DNA of 64,000 bases. Source: Wurfbainia villosa. Taxonomy: Eukaryota > Streptophyta > Magnoliopsida > Zingiberales > Zingiberaceae. The notes beneath the pieces were generated by a model. The model made no database searches. It saw nothing but the letters and a program-made list of their open reading frames with translations, and was not told the DNA's origin. The stretch is from positions 60,017,704 to 60,081,703 of the forward strand of contig CM045990.1 in the NCBI GenBank assembly GCA_025175895.1, in the 5' to 3' direction. Positions 35,176 to 46,836 of the stretch are shown here, one piece after another; the first letter of the stretch is position 1; every line of letters begins with the position of its first letter. The position numbers and the translations under genes were made by a program.

Positions 35176-37059
35176 TGTAGGGATGTATACTGAAAAGTCT
35201 ATCTTTTGTATGAACATCTTTATTTTGAAATAAGAATCACATGATCATTGTTTGCATATTTTTATGGTTATGCAATATTGTCTAATACGTTACATTGTAG
35301 ATAACATGGTGTGTGGTGTCACACGGGAGATCTTGTTATCAGCTCCTTGTAAAGTATAAGTAAAGGCTCACAACCGAGATGACTTTGGACAAACCATCGG
35401 AATGGTTGTAGTGTGATTTGGTATTGGTTTGTCTTGACCATAGAATCACACTAGTGCACTTTGTGTGTATTGAGCAGGGCAGACCGACGAGGTGATTCGA
35501 TTTATTCGACTACATGTCGAATCGGACCTCAGATATTATTTAGTACATGCTCTTAATCCCGATATAATAACGGGCACATATACTTGGTACTCATCTCTTT
35601 GATTTACCAATGGGCGAGATTTATAGATTAAATCGATAGACTCGGTAAGTTGGGAGATGATATTATTTATATGGTGTGCCGTTGATTATAGGAGGAAACC
35701 GTGTCCTATATATTAGGATGATGATGTCCCCTTGAGGAGCTCATAAGGTTCATCATGTAAACCCTGCAGGTGGACTTGGTCCGGCATGATGAAAAGGATG
35801 AGTGGTACTACTGAAGGAGTTAGATGTTGATTAATTAATGGTTAGTAAATTAATTAATCGACGGACATTCGAGATCTTAAACACGGGGAGAAAATGTACA
35901 AATAATATATGGAGCCCATATTGTCATATGGGGGTTGGTGAGGTAGATCAATGATGGACCTTTAGTTGATTGGATCATCATTAGTGGATCAGACTTTATG
36001 TGGGCTTGATCCATGGGTGGCCATGACCCAACTCCTCCTCATGGTCCCTAATGTAGCCCATTAACACCTCAAGATGCTTAGATCAAATGGATAGAAACAA
36101 AACACTAAGATCCATTGGTAGAGATTAAATCTCTAAGATCCGACGGTTGAGATTAAATCTCTAGATCCGACGGTTGAGATTAAATCCCTAGAACCAATGG
36201 AGGAGATTAATTCATGGCTTATCCCCAAACTCTATAAAAGGTGGCATGGGGTTGGCGTGAAAAAGATCATAGAGAGGGAGCAAGGCTTGGGCGGCAAGAA
36301 TAGGGCAATCCTAGTTGAGATAGGATTGGTATTAGGGTTAGGGTTTGGAAGCAAGGGTGGCACCAAATAAGGCAAGTTTTCCTTCTTCTTCCTTGCCTTG
36401 TGGCCAACGTCCAGCAGCTATTCCAGCCCTTCCCAGCCCTTGGCCGGCGCCCAAAACACTCCCCTCTCTTCTCCTTAGGTGGTGGAAACAAGATATAGGG
36501 TTTCCCTTGGTGTCTTGGTAGTTTTCCATCATCTTCTTCTCCTTCTAGTTGGCCGGCGGCAAGAACTTCTATAGTTCTTTGTTGGTTGAGTTTTTGAAGG
36601 AGAAAAACATTGTTTCTCTTCTTCCTCTTGCTTGGGAAAAGCAAGGAAGGAAGTTTTGCGATCTAGGAGCTTTGACTTTTGGTGGATCGTCGCCCACACG
36701 ACGTCCAAAAGGAGGAGGGTCATACATTAGAAGACCAAGAGGCTAAATAATACTAGGATCCCGAGTATAAACACAAAAACCGGCGATCCGGACATCGTCT
36801 ATTCCGCGGCTACTCGTAGAATAGAGGATGGTCGCTTGAACAACTAGTTTGTTCAAGTGACCTCTCTAAACGAATAGCACGACGATGACTTGGTTGTCTT
36901 GGGAATCCCTTTTGTCTAGGATTACATTTTTAATCCGGGGACATCGAAGGGATCACCATGGTTAAGCAACCGAGGTGAAGGGGAAGCGAAGTTTCCTCTC
37001 ACGGACTCGACAAGGGAAATCCCTTCAATTGGTATCAGAGCTTCCGGGCAAAACCTACA
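35176..37059 (+). mobile_element. Element J: Angela/Tork-like solo LTR
   Basis: 1884 bp, TGTAGGGATGTATACTG to AAAACCTACA, flanked by CCTTT (35171-35175) and CCTTC (37060-37064), a 5-bp duplication with one change. It interrupts LTR K. TATAAAAGG is at 36233-36241. TGGTATCAGAGC (37030-37041) lies inside the LTR just before its end. It could be misread as an LTR plus PBS of a truncated element, but the flanking duplication and the rejoining of LTR K argue for a solo LTR. Confidence 0.8.
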
Positions 37060-37088
37060 CCTTCTAGGCAGGCCACGATCCTCCAACA

Positions 37089-37637
37089 ATTACTTCTTTA
37101 ACACTATACTTAACTACTGAACCATACTGCCTTACTCACCCTTTTCATACTCAAGACCACACACATCATTCTGGAAATACACACACTCCTCGGGAAATAC
37201 ACATACTGCTCTGAAACTGATCATACCACTGTGGAAATGCCATAAATGCTTTAGAAATGACCTAACTGTTCTGGAAATGACTTAACTGCTCTGGACTTTA
37301 TATAGACTACTTCATTAACACTATACTTAATCACTGAACCATACTGCCTTACCCTTGTCATACTCAAGACCACACATACCGCTCTGGAAATACACACACT
37401 CCTCAAGAAATACACATACTGCTCTGAAACTGCTCATATGGCACTGGAAATACACATATTGCCCTGAAACTGCATATACTACTCTAAAAATAAACCAACC
37501 ACTTTGTCAGTCCTGATACTTAGTCACTGAACCCCTCTACACTGCTCTTCCTCTCCAAGACTGGAGATCATATATACTGCCCGTCAATTACCCAAACTAC
37601 CCGGTAAATATATAAACAACCTAGGAAACCTTTTAAC
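37089..37637. other. Old locus N, part 1: ~220-bp direct duplication
   Basis: The stretch beginning AACACTATACTTAACTACTG (about 37100) recurs with changes at about 37319. Inside, CTGCTCTGAAACTG and TCTGGAAATACACACAC words recur. No coding content. F inserted at its right edge. Confidence 0.6.
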
Positions 37638-38838
37638 TGTTGGGGGATTGATACGGTACGAATGGCCTGCTAGAGGGGGGTGAATAGCCCTCGTTCGTTG
37701 GATGTCGTATTTTACTCGTCTACAAAACGTTAGCGCAAGCGGAAGCAATAAACTAAGACAAGCAAATAGAAATAAAACAAAGACAATACAAACACGGAGA
37801 TGTAACGTGGTTCACGGCTACGCCGCTAATCCACGGTCTGATTCGTCCACGGTGAATCACTCGGAAATCTATCCACTAGATCTCTCCTTTGCACAAAGCT
37901 AGGTGGAGGTAACCTCTTTACAACAAAGATCACTCTTCTACAATGGAATGAAGATTAGAGCAAGTAGAAGAGTGGGAAATCGTTTAGGGTACTTTGGGAG
38001 TAGTTGCTTCAAGCATTTTTCCCCCAAAGCCCCAACCCTTTCCTTTTATAGAGGAGGAGGTTTTCTTCCGTTGACACGGAGGCGATCATGGCACCCATCG
38101 ACCGTGTGCGTAGCTGCCCAATAACGGCCGCTTTCCGCTGGATACTATCCAGCGATGCGACATCGATCGTGATGGCACCCATCAGTCGACTGATGTCAAC
38201 CAGTCGAGTCCTCAATGAGGTCGACTCATTCTGCGCGTGCGGTGACATCGATCGCCGTCCTAGCGGTTGGCCGATCAATCGATCATTTGCCCATCTTTGG
38301 CGATCGGTGATCAACTTGATTTAGCCACATTAGACCAGTCGATCGAACCATCGACTCAGAGCAGTCGACTGCCATGACATGGCAATCGACTGGTGTCGGG
38401 AAAACTCATCCGACACTTGGCCAAATGGCCAAGTTTCACCTAAGAGCTACCCTTCCCGGGTTACAATCGCTCACTCTCATCCCTCGGAGTCCCTCGCCTT
38501 CGAAGTTCTCTTCGTTCGCGGCCACGTCCCTCGGCAGCATCAGGCGCACGGCTCTGCAATGCTCCTTCGCGTCTCTTGCCTCGAAGTCTACTTCCTCCGG
38601 CTTCACTCCAAGCTCCTCGTCCGGCGGTCCCTCGGATGCTCCAAGCGCACGGCTTCCGTAAAGCTATCCTTCACCGACTCAAGGCACGAGTCATGAGATG
38701 TGAAACTCGCCATGGCTCCATGTGCGAATTACTAAGTCCTGCACGACTTCAACGCACATATCAAATCAACATATCAAACTAACTTAAACCCTTTGCCACA
38801 CCATCAAAACCATATTACGGCAAGAGATTGCCCTAACA
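37638..38838 (-). repeat. 3' LTR of element F
   Basis: 1201 bp, minus strand starting TGTTAGGGCAATCTC and ending CAATCCCCCAACA. TATAAAAGG on the minus strand at 38042-38050. Carries ATCAGTCGACTGAT at 38181-38194, where the other LTR has a different sequence. Confidence 0.9.
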
Positions 38839-39056
38839 ATCTCCCCCTTTTTGATGTGTGGCAATCCGTTTAAGTTAGGTAAAAACATTTGATATAAATT
38901 TTAAGGAAAGAAAGCATGTAAACATAATCATGATATAGCAACATGCAACTCCCCCTTAATCCATGAAACTCTCTATGTAAATTTCTCCCTATCATAAATT
39001 TCTCCCCCTTTTATAATTAACTTAAACATAATATTTTCTCCCCCTTTGACACCATC
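38839..39056 (-). other. Polypurine tracts of element F
   Basis: On the minus strand, AAAAAGGGGGAGAT touches the LTR (38839-38852), with further AAGGGGGAG tracts near 38950, 39003 and 39042. Confidence 0.75.
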
Positions 39057-40121
39057 AAAAAGATTATTACTAAGTTAAAAACACATGACATCAAGTCTAA
39101 AAGAAAGAAAATACCACAAGTTGATTTAAAATTCGGAATTCAGCCTTTACCGTCCGATATTGGTCATCAATGATCGTTCGGATACCAATGATCGGCACGT
39201 GAATTTCGGGATTTTTGATTTTCAGACCGAATTTCAGAAATGCATTAAAAATTCCAGAAAATTCAAAAAATCATGAAATTTGGGGAACACATTTCTTTTA
39301 AGTATATCTATCAGTGAAAAATATGTTTTCATGAAAAATCATTATATTTCCACGTATTTGCCAAAAATCCAAAAGCTTTAAAAACTACTAGGTTTTTGAT
39401 CATAAGAGTATCCATTTTAACACCTAGTCTTGCATCCAATTGTTTCAAAACATGAATACATATATTTTAAAGTAAGAAATTATTTTGAAAACATATGAAA
39501 TATCCAACCATGATCTTTGGGCAATATGTCTATGAATTAAACATAAGCCTTCCCCATGATTAGTCTATTATTGCTATTTTGATACTTTAAATGACCATCT
39601 AAATGCCATAGCATTAGTGGACATTTGTATCATCCTAACATCTCACTCATGCTAAGTTTTCAATCAAGGTAGCCTATGGTGAGTGTGAGATGCATCCTAG
39701 GGGGTATTTGTGCATACTTAACCAATATATTCATGCAATTCTATCAAGGTTAAGTATCAACCTAATAATCCTCATGATCATAAAGACATATACGAATGAA
39801 TTCTACATTATGATCATGAAACTCATGTATTCATAAAATAATAGTCATGCATTAGGTATTATATGATGATAATAAATAAAGTATTACCTAAAGCATGATT
39901 CAAACCTATTTCTTATGATAACGTGCCAAATTTCAAAAACATAAATCATGATTGTAAACATCCATAGCAATTACATTAATCATCATGATTTAAGCATTAT
40001 TATCTATTTATGGGTACGTTATCATCACCCAACACTATCTAAAAAATGTTGTCCCGTCATCCTAAGTCGACCAAAATATGATATAGATTAAGTCCATGTG
40101 GTCGACTACCCTAGGGTTATT
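39057..40121 (-). other. 3' noncoding region of element F
   Basis: AT-rich, no coding frame and no pol remnant that I can recognise. Similar to 32809-33670 of K. Near 39140-39200 words of the CGATCATTG type stand where K has ATCAGTCGACTGAT. Confidence 0.65.
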
Positions 40122-41849
40122 CTAACCCTTAAGGATGGATTTTGGAACCCAAAATAAGTTCTTTCCTATTGGGTTCACTAGATATTCCTTGGGAATCCAT
40201 TTTCTAGCAATTACTTTCTTTTTATCTTGTCCCCTAGCTATTAGGCATTTGTAGGCCTTTTCATTTTTCTTTTCCTTATATCCTAGGCCCTTTTTGTTAA
40301 AGCTTGCCCTTTGGCTCCCTATGATCATATTTAATGTGTTGGAGCCAATTGTGAATTTCTCTAGGGCTTTGGTTAAATAATCTACCTTTTCCCTTAATGC
40401 CCTATTTTCCTCTATGCATGCATCATTAACATCCAAAGGCATATAATTCTCATGTGAGCATGCATCATCATGGCAAGAAGAAACATTATCATTTAAGCAT
40501 GCTTTTTCTAGTTTTTGTTCTATATCCTTAATTTGATTAAGCATGCTTTTATTTTTCTTTTTCATGCCAAATAACTCCTTAGTTAAACTAGAAATTATGG
40601 AAACTATTTTCTTAGGAGAAGCATTCGTTACCATAGTTTCCATATCTTCTTCTTCTTCTTCGGATGATGAGGATGTAGAAGCTCCCCCTTCATTTGAGCT
40701 CTCTCCACTTGAGCTTGATTCTTCATTTTCGGTGGAGGAGGAGCAATCCGAGTCATGAAGAGCCATTAGTGCTAGGTTGGAGTAGACATGCTCTTCTTCT
40801 TCGGATGAGGAGGAGGGGGCAACGTCATCCCATGTCTTGGCTTTGAGTGCCATGGCCTTCCCTTTTCCTTTTGCCTTCTTTTCTTCTTCCTTTCTCTTGC
40901 TCCCCTTCTTCTTCTTCTTTTCTTCCTTCTTTTTCTTCTCTTCCTTGCTCTTGTTTAGGAGTGGACAATTGTCCCTTATGTGCCCCTCTCCTTGGCAATT
41001 ATAGCATATGACCTTCCCCCTTGGTCTTCTATTCCTATCATGAGATTTATCAAATCTAAGATTCTTAAATGCATGCCTTACCTTCCTTACCATGTAGGCT
41101 TCTTCCGTGCTATCCATGGAGGAGGTAGAGGCTTCATCATCGGAGGAGGAGGGGACTTCGATCTTCTTTTTCCCTTTGTTGGCCATCAAGGCCACTCCCC
41201 TTGAAGTTTGGACTCTAGGCTCTTCTTGTATACCTTCAAGCCTTGTCTCATGAAGCTCCATGGTTGAAAAGAATTCCTCCAAGGTGCTCACTTCTAGGTT
41301 CTTGGAGATATAAAATGAGTCCACCATGGAGCTCCATTTTGAGGACCGGGGAAAGGCATCTATGGCCTTCATTACCATATCCCAGTTGGAAAGCTTCTCA
41401 CCTACACTTGTTAGCCCAATTAATATTTCTTTAATTCTAGAATGTAGGGAAGTTACCTTTTCTCCCTTTTCTAATTTGATGTTCGAGAGTTGGGAGCGGA
41501 GGAGGTCTCTTCTTGCTAGCTTAGCCTCCGAGGTACCTTCATGAAGCTCTACTAGCTTCTCCCACATCTCCTTAGCACTAGAACATTCCCCTATCCTATT
41601 GACTTCTTGTTGGGGAAGGACATTGTATAGGTGGTGCTTGGCCTTTGAATTCGCCAAGTATTCTTCTCTTTGTCTCTTGCTCCACCTTGATTTCTCCAAT
41701 GGCTCCCCATTTTCGTTCCTAGGCAACTCGAAACCGTTTTCCATAATTAACAATATTTCAAAGTCGGTTTCGAAGAATACCTCCATTCTCTTTTTCCACC
41801 AAGAGAATTCGCCGTCGAACTTCGGTGGGTGGATGTTTGAGCCGGCCAT
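40122..41849 (-). CDS. Gag polyprotein of element F, uninterrupted
   Basis: 575 residues from ATG at 41849, 47 bp after the PBS. The N-terminal capsid region (about 1-200) starts S-N-I-H-P-P-K-F-D-G-E-F-S-W-W and matches the DUF4219/UBN2 type of copia gag. The CCHC knuckle C-Y-N-C-Q-G-E-G-H-I-R-D-N-C lies near residue 283. A Lys/Glu tract (about 300-345) and Ser/Glu-rich acid tracts (about 350-410) follow. A probable coiled coil (about 415-505) precedes the conserved tail with W-I-P-K-E and F-W-V-P-K-S-I-L-K-G, then TAG at 40122-40124. Its role would be to form the virus-like particle in the cytoplasm and bind element RNA. No frameshift or stop is present, the only complete gag of its kind here. 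Expression is not shown. Confidence 0.9.
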   Translation of the reverse strand: MAGSNIHPPKFDGEFSWWKKRMEVFFETDFEILLIMENGFELPRNENGEPLEKSRWSKRQREEYLANSKAKHHLYNVLPQQEVNRIGECSSAKEMWEKLVELHEGTSEAKLARRDLLRSQLSNIKLEKGEKVTSLHSRIKEILIGLTSVGEKLSNWDMVMKAIDAFPRSSKWSSMVDSFYISKNLEVSTLEEFFSTMELHETRLEGIQEEPRVQTSRGVALMANKGKKKIEVPSSSDDEASTSSMDSTEEAYMVRKVRHAFKNLRFDKSHDRNRRPRGKVICYNCQGEGHIRDNCPLLNKSKEEKKKKEEKKKKKGSKRKEEEKKAKGKGKAMALKAKTWDDVAPSSSSEEEEHVYSNLALMALHDSDCSSSTENEESSSSGESSNEGGASTSSSSEEEEEDMETMVTNASPKKIVSIISSLTKELFGMKKKNKSMLNQIKDIEQKLEKACLNDNVSSCHDDACSHENYMPLDVNDACIEENRALREKVDYLTKALEKFTIGSNTLNMIIGSQRASFNKKGLGYKEKKNEKAYKCLIARGQDKKKVIARKWIPKEYLVNPIGKNLFWVPKSILKG

Positions 41850-41896
41850 CTTTAGATGAAGTGTTTGTTGCGGCGGTTAGTCCTCGACAAACGACT

Positions 41897-41910
41897 TGGC
41901 TCTGATACCA
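41897..41910 (-). other. Primer binding site (initiator tRNA-Met), element F
   Basis: TGGTATCAGAGCCA on the minus strand, two bases from the LTR end. Confidence 0.85.
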
Positions 41911-41912
41911 CT

Positions 41913-43135
41913 TGTTGGGGGATCGATACGGTACGAATGGCCGACTAGAGGGGGGTGAATAGCCCTCGTTCGTTGGATGTCGTATTTTACTCGTCTACAA
42001 AACGTTAGCGCAAGTGGAAGCAATAAACTAAGACAAGCAAATAGAAATAAAACAAAGACAATACAAACACGGAGATGTAACGTGGTTCACGGCTACGCCG
42101 CTAATCCACGGTCTGATTCGTCCACGGTGAATCACTCCGAAATCTATCCACTAGATCTCTCCTTTGCACAAAGCTAGGTGGAGGTAACCTCTTTACAACA
42201 AAGATCACTCTTCTACAATGGAATGAAGATTAGAGCAAGTAGAAGAGTGGGAAATCGTTTAGGGCACTTTGGGAGTAGTTGGGCGTTCAAGCATTTTTCC
42301 CCCCAAAGCCCCAACCCTTTCCTTTTTATAGAGGAGGAGGGTTTTCTTCCCGTTGACACAGGAGCAGTCGACTGATGGCACCCATCGATCGGCCCAGTCT
42401 AGCCGTTCCAATAACGGCCGCTTTCCGCGTTGGATACTATCCAGCGATGCGACATCGATCGTGATGGCACCCATCGATCGGCCCGATGTCAACGGTCGAG
42501 TCCTCAATGAGGTCGACTCCATTCGTGCGTGCGCAGTGACAACGATCATTGCCATCCCTTAGGCGATCGGTGATCAAGCCATCGTCGCCCATCTTTGGCG
42601 ATGGTGATCAACTTGATTCAGCCACATTAGACCAGTCGATCGACCCATCGACTCAGAGCAGTCGACTGCCATGACATGGCAGTCGACTGGTGTCGGGAAA
42701 ACTCATCCGACACTTGGCCAAATGGCCAAGTTTCACCTAAGAGCTACCCTTCCCGGGTTACAATCGCTCACTCTCATCCCTCGGAGTCCCTCGCCTTTGA
42801 AGTTCTCTTCGTTCGCGGCCACGTGCCTCGACAGCATCAGGCGCACGGCTCTGCAATGCTCCTTCGTGTCTCTTGCCTCGAAGTCTACTTCCTCCGGCTT
42901 CACTCCAAGCTCCTCGTCCGGCGGTCCCTCGGATGCTCCAAGCGCACGGCTTCCGCAAAGCTATCCTTCACCGACTCAAGGCACGAGTCATGAGATGTGA
43001 AACTCGCCATGGCTCCATGTGCGAATTACTAAGTCCTGCACGACTTCAACGCACATATCAAATCAACATATCAAACTAACTTAAACCCTTTGCCACACCA
43101 TCAAAACCATATTACGGCAAGAGATTGCCCTAACA
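41913..43135 (-). repeat. 5' LTR of element F
   Basis: 1223 bp, almost identical to 37638-38838 over long stretches, with differences bunched at 42355-42590. TATAAAAAGG on the minus strand at 42321-42330. Confidence 0.9.
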
Positions 43136-44041
43136 TTAACTACTCTAAAAATCATGATCCCATCATAAGTTCCACCTTTTTATTAAAATTGAAGAGCGAA
43201 TGTTGAGTGAAGTTTTATAAGTGTTTTTAACAAAATATTTCTCTACCTAAGCTGAACAAGACCCCACACCCATCATAAATTCCCCCTCTTTAGTAAAACT
43301 GAAGAGCAAAGTCGAATGAAGTTTAACAAGTGATTTACAACAAAAAATTATTCTACCTTAAATGAGACGTTTACGCCTTATATGTTGTTATTAGGCATTT
43401 ATGCCTTAAAATACTGAAGGCATTGAGCCTTATTAGCATGTTACTTGCCCATTATAGCTGCCGTTATAGTTTCCCATAGGGAAAATAACTATCTAACCCT
43501 TAGGCTTTTATAGGAGAGTCATGAGAACATTTACATATGTCATATAGAGGCGTTATAGTTCCCCATGGGGGAAAATAACATATCTAGCCCTTAGGCTGTT
43601 ATAGTAGGCACGAAACCTAAGTTAGTTTCTAACACTTAGAAAAAATAACATCAAACTTGCCACACTTTAGAAAGAATACCAATGAAATAGGAAAAGAGGA
43701 ACTCCGATCAGGCATAATATCCATCCATATGAGTGCTAAATGCACTAGGAAAATTTAATAGCACTCCTCAATAAAAGAACATTAAAAACCCCTCCACCCC
43801 TTCGCAAGAACACCTTCTTTAACCCTTAGATTCTATAATTGGCACAGAATGCCTTAAAAAGAATTTGAAACACCCCTACAAGGAAAAAATTCATCAAGAA
43901 AATCTTAGAGCTCATAGAATTCCCTAACTTTCCCTTTTACCCTTACCACAAATCATACTTAGCCATTATAACCCCATATAAACACCCCCACCTTCGTTAG
44001 CACCTTACCGCTCAACCACACCTCCCGTCGAAAGCCCTAAC
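43136..44041. other. Old locus N, part 2: noncoding with short repeats
   Basis: Imperfect repeats of about 108 bp (43164 and 43272, CATCATAARTTCC) and about 90 bp (43463 and 43552). The second pair contains a hairpin: GTTATAGTTCCCC, then GGGGGAAAATAAC around CAT (43552-43579). No gene seen. Confidence 0.5.
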
Positions 44042-45065
44042 TCCTTTCTATGACATCTTCCTCTTCCTGCCATCCTTTCTTCTCCATGGCCTTGTCTTCT
44101 TCCACCACCCCCTGGTACGAGACCATGCCTAGCTAACTCACCTTCAACCATTCCTTTTTCCACCACGACCCCAAATACCTTTTCGAATATTCCACCATCA
44201 TCCTCTCTAATCACTCCCAATGGCCCCATCTTCCTCTGCCTGGCACCAGCACCCTGTTCACAAGGCAACTAGAAGGAGGCCTCCGTCTCCCCCTCCCCAA
44301 GCCTCTCTATCACATCCTTTTCTATTATGGCCTCCCAATCAACCAAATAACTCCCAACTCTATTTGCATTCTCATCGGCACCATCATTGTCTTCCACCAT
44401 CTCAACATCCCCCAAATTCCGCAAGTATTCCATTGCCTTTACTAACTGAAGATGGCTGACCCCAGCGTCTTCTTTTTTATGGCCCACCAAGGTTATCAGT
44501 TCCTAACTGACATGCCTACTTCCCATAAAGGCTGGAAAGAACTCTACTTCTTCATCGCTATGGATCCCCTCTTCCCTTTACTTCTTGCTGGAAAACTACC
44601 CTTCCAGCTCTCCCCGACCCAAAAACATTCAAAATTACCATCGTCTTCCCCTGTATTGAAGCTAAACTAAAGAGCAAGTATTTTAGCATCAACGAGCTTC
44701 TAAAAGAGCCTATTTTGTCATAGTATGGGCTATCACCAATTCCATCACCAGATGCACACCCTATCGGTATATTCTCTCTTATTACTATATTTTTCATCAT
44801 ACTTATATCAACACTTGTCTTTTATTCCTTAACCTTCATACTAGCACCATACCCATCCAACAACATATACTTTAATCTTTATACCCACAATACCCAACTC
44901 TGCATACCCTTTAACCACCTGACCTAATATTGAACTGACAATGTTACTTCATGCTAAATATTGAACTAATACTATCATCATTTCTTTTTTTAACACATAT
45001 ATCAGATTATGCATATCTACTGAAGTTACATTTCAATGCTTAACAAATTCTGTTCTATAGAGGAC
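44042..45065 (+). pseudogene. Remnant of plant 'putative gypsy type transposon' ORF (locus N)
   Basis: Three-frame reading of 44100-44720 gives a known plant retroelement pattern: P-L-P-K-P-L-Y-H-I-L-F-Y-Y-G-L-P, I-T-P-N-S-I-C-I-L-I-G-T-I-I-V-F, then H-K-G-W-K-E-L-Y-F-F. It recalls Pfam Transposase_28. Stops and frameshifts interrupt it, for example near 44445 and 44625. The locus is split by element D (duplication ATGAT). Past D, 61734 onward continues with a short coding-like piece ending in a stop. The assignment rests on motif memory. Confidence 0.5.
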
Positions 45066-45070
45066 ATGAT

Positions 45071-46803
45071 TAAAGGGAAAGTCGCATTTCGCTTCTTCCC
45101 TTTGGTCGCTTGTGCATGGCGATCCTATCTCACGTCCCCGGATTAAAATTTCTTAATTAAAACTAATCTGGACGGAGATGGATTACCCATGCAACTGATT
45201 CATCATCTTGCTATTAGATTTGAATGGTCGCTTGAACAAACTTGTTGTTCAAGCAACCTAACTCTTTTCCTCGATTAACTGCGGAATAGATGATGTACGG
45301 ATCACCGGTTATTGTCTTTATCATCAGGGTCCATGTTAATCAATAGCATGCAAAATACAAAAGAACTAGAATCAATATTAAACAAGATTATACCTCTTGT
45401 TTTACCTCTTGATCTTCTATTGTATTCCTATCCTATTCTTGTACGTCGTGTGGGAGATGATCTTCCAAGAATCGAAGCCTCCTAGACCACGTATCTTCCC
45501 TTCCTTTCTCGCTCCAAACAAGGGAAGAAAACCCTCTCTTCTTCTCCTATCTTGTGTCGACCACCAAACACCAAGTCCTTGGTGTCCGCCGGCTCTAAGG
45601 AGAGGGAAGGATGTGCGCCGACCAAGAAAAAGGAAGAAGGGACTCTAGCCTTTGTTGTAGCCATCCCTAGGAGAGGGAGAAGGTGGCGCTGGTCAAAGGA
45701 TTGGGAAAGGGTGGCGCCGACCCTAGCTTGAGGGAAGGAGGCGCCGACCCTATCTTGAGGGAAAGAGGTGCCGACCAAAACTCCAAGAGAAGAAGCCAAC
45801 CTAACTCTTGCCGCTAGCCCTAGGAGCAAACCCTAGCACAAAAACCTTTTGCCAACCAAGCCTCTCCAACGCCCACCAATTCATTTTCATAGGTCTAGGC
45901 TCCATGAGGTATTTATAATAGGCTACAATAGGGACCATGAGGAGGAGTTGGATGTTGCCCAACCAATGGATCCGAACAACATAAAACCCGATCCATTAAT
46001 AATGATCCATTCCACTAGAGGATCATCATTGATCTACCTCACCAAACCCCATAATTAAATATGGGCTCCACATATTATTTGTACAAAATATCTCCCCGTG
46101 TTTAAGATATTGAATGCCCATTAATTATTTAAATTACCGATAATTTAATTAATTAATATCTAACTCCATGAGTAGTACCACTCATCCTTATCATCATGTT
46201 CGACCAAGTCCACCTGCAGGATTTACATGATGAACTTTATGAGCTCCTTAAGGGGACATCATCATCCTAGTATATAGGACACGGTTTCCTCCTATAATCA
46301 ATGACACACCATGTAAATAATATTATTTCCCAACTCACCAGGCCTATCGATTTAACACATAAATCTCGCCCATTTGTAAATCAAAGAAATAAATACTAAG
46401 TGAATGTGCCCGTTATTATATCGGGATTAAGAGCATGTACACTATAATATCTGAGGTCTGATTCAATTATATAGTCAGTATAAATTGAATCACCTCTGAA
46501 TCGGTCCTGCTCAATACACACAAAGTGTACTAGTGTAATTCTATGGTCAAGATAAACCAATACCAAATTACACTGCAACCATGTCAATGGTTTGTCCAAA
46601 ACCATCTTGGTTGTTAGCCTCTACTTCTACTCTACAAGGAACTGATAATATGATCTTCTATGTGACACCACACACCATGTTATCTATAATGTAAAGTATT
46701 AGATAATATACATAAATATAAAATGCAAAAAATTATCATGTGATTCTTATTTCAAAATGAAGATGTTCATACAAAGGCAAGGCTTTTAGTATACAACCCA
46801 ACA
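45071..46803 (-). repeat. 3' LTR of element D
   Basis: 1733 bp. Minus strand TGTTGGGTTGTATAC to CTTTCCCTTTA; the last dinucleotide is TA, not the usual CA. Unlike A and J, the LTR ends at CCCTT(C/T)A and has no PBS copy inside. Confidence 0.85.
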
Positions 46804-46836
46804 ATCTCTCACTTATACTAAAAGACTATGCTGCCA

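Larger units (their letters stand above)
32226..37088 (+). mobile_element. Element K: pol-less Sirevirus, 3' part
   Basis: Gag C-terminal half (to 32808), about 1.06 kb of noncoding DNA with several polypurine tracts, and a 3' LTR (33867-37088) split by solo LTR J. There is no pol between gag and LTR, the same layout as complete element F. The 5' part was cut off where H lies. The bases after the LTR are ATTAC. Confidence 0.8.
33867..37088 (+). repeat. 3' LTR of element K, split by solo LTR J
   Basis: Starts TGTTAGGGCAATCAACC. The first segment ends CCCCCC at J, and the second (37065-37088) ends GATCCTCCAACA. Joining the two gives the CCCCCCTTCTAGGCAGGCC region expected from the F and I LTRs. 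TATAAAAAG lies at 34764-34772. The stretch 34380-34740 is rich in GTCGAC palindromes. Confidence 0.8.
37638..43135 (-). mobile_element. Element F: complete gag-only Sirevirus (TR-GAG-like)
   Basis: 5498 bp with two LTRs (41913-43135 and 37638-38838), PBS, one uninterrupted gag, 1.28 kb of 3' noncoding DNA with polypurine tracts, and no protease, integrase, RT or RNase H. Perfect 5-bp duplication TTAAC at 37633-37637 and 43136-43140. Non-autonomous plant elements with only gag are known as TR-GAG. It would need pol from a related Sirevirus; which one is not known. Confidence 0.9.

Noticed and set aside
37028..37090. Start of a truncated copia element (LTR plus PBS) at J
   Set aside because: The duplication CCTTT/CCTTC and the rejoined LTR K show that the PBS-like site is inside a solo LTR.
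38374..38782. Ser/Pro-rich ORFs repeated at 38374-38782 and 42671-43079
   Set aside because: They are the two LTR copies of F; no domain, and the frames are not kept in K or I.
44005..44490. Minus-strand ORFs near 44005-44490
   Set aside because: Antisense to the more convincing plus-strand transposon-type remnant.
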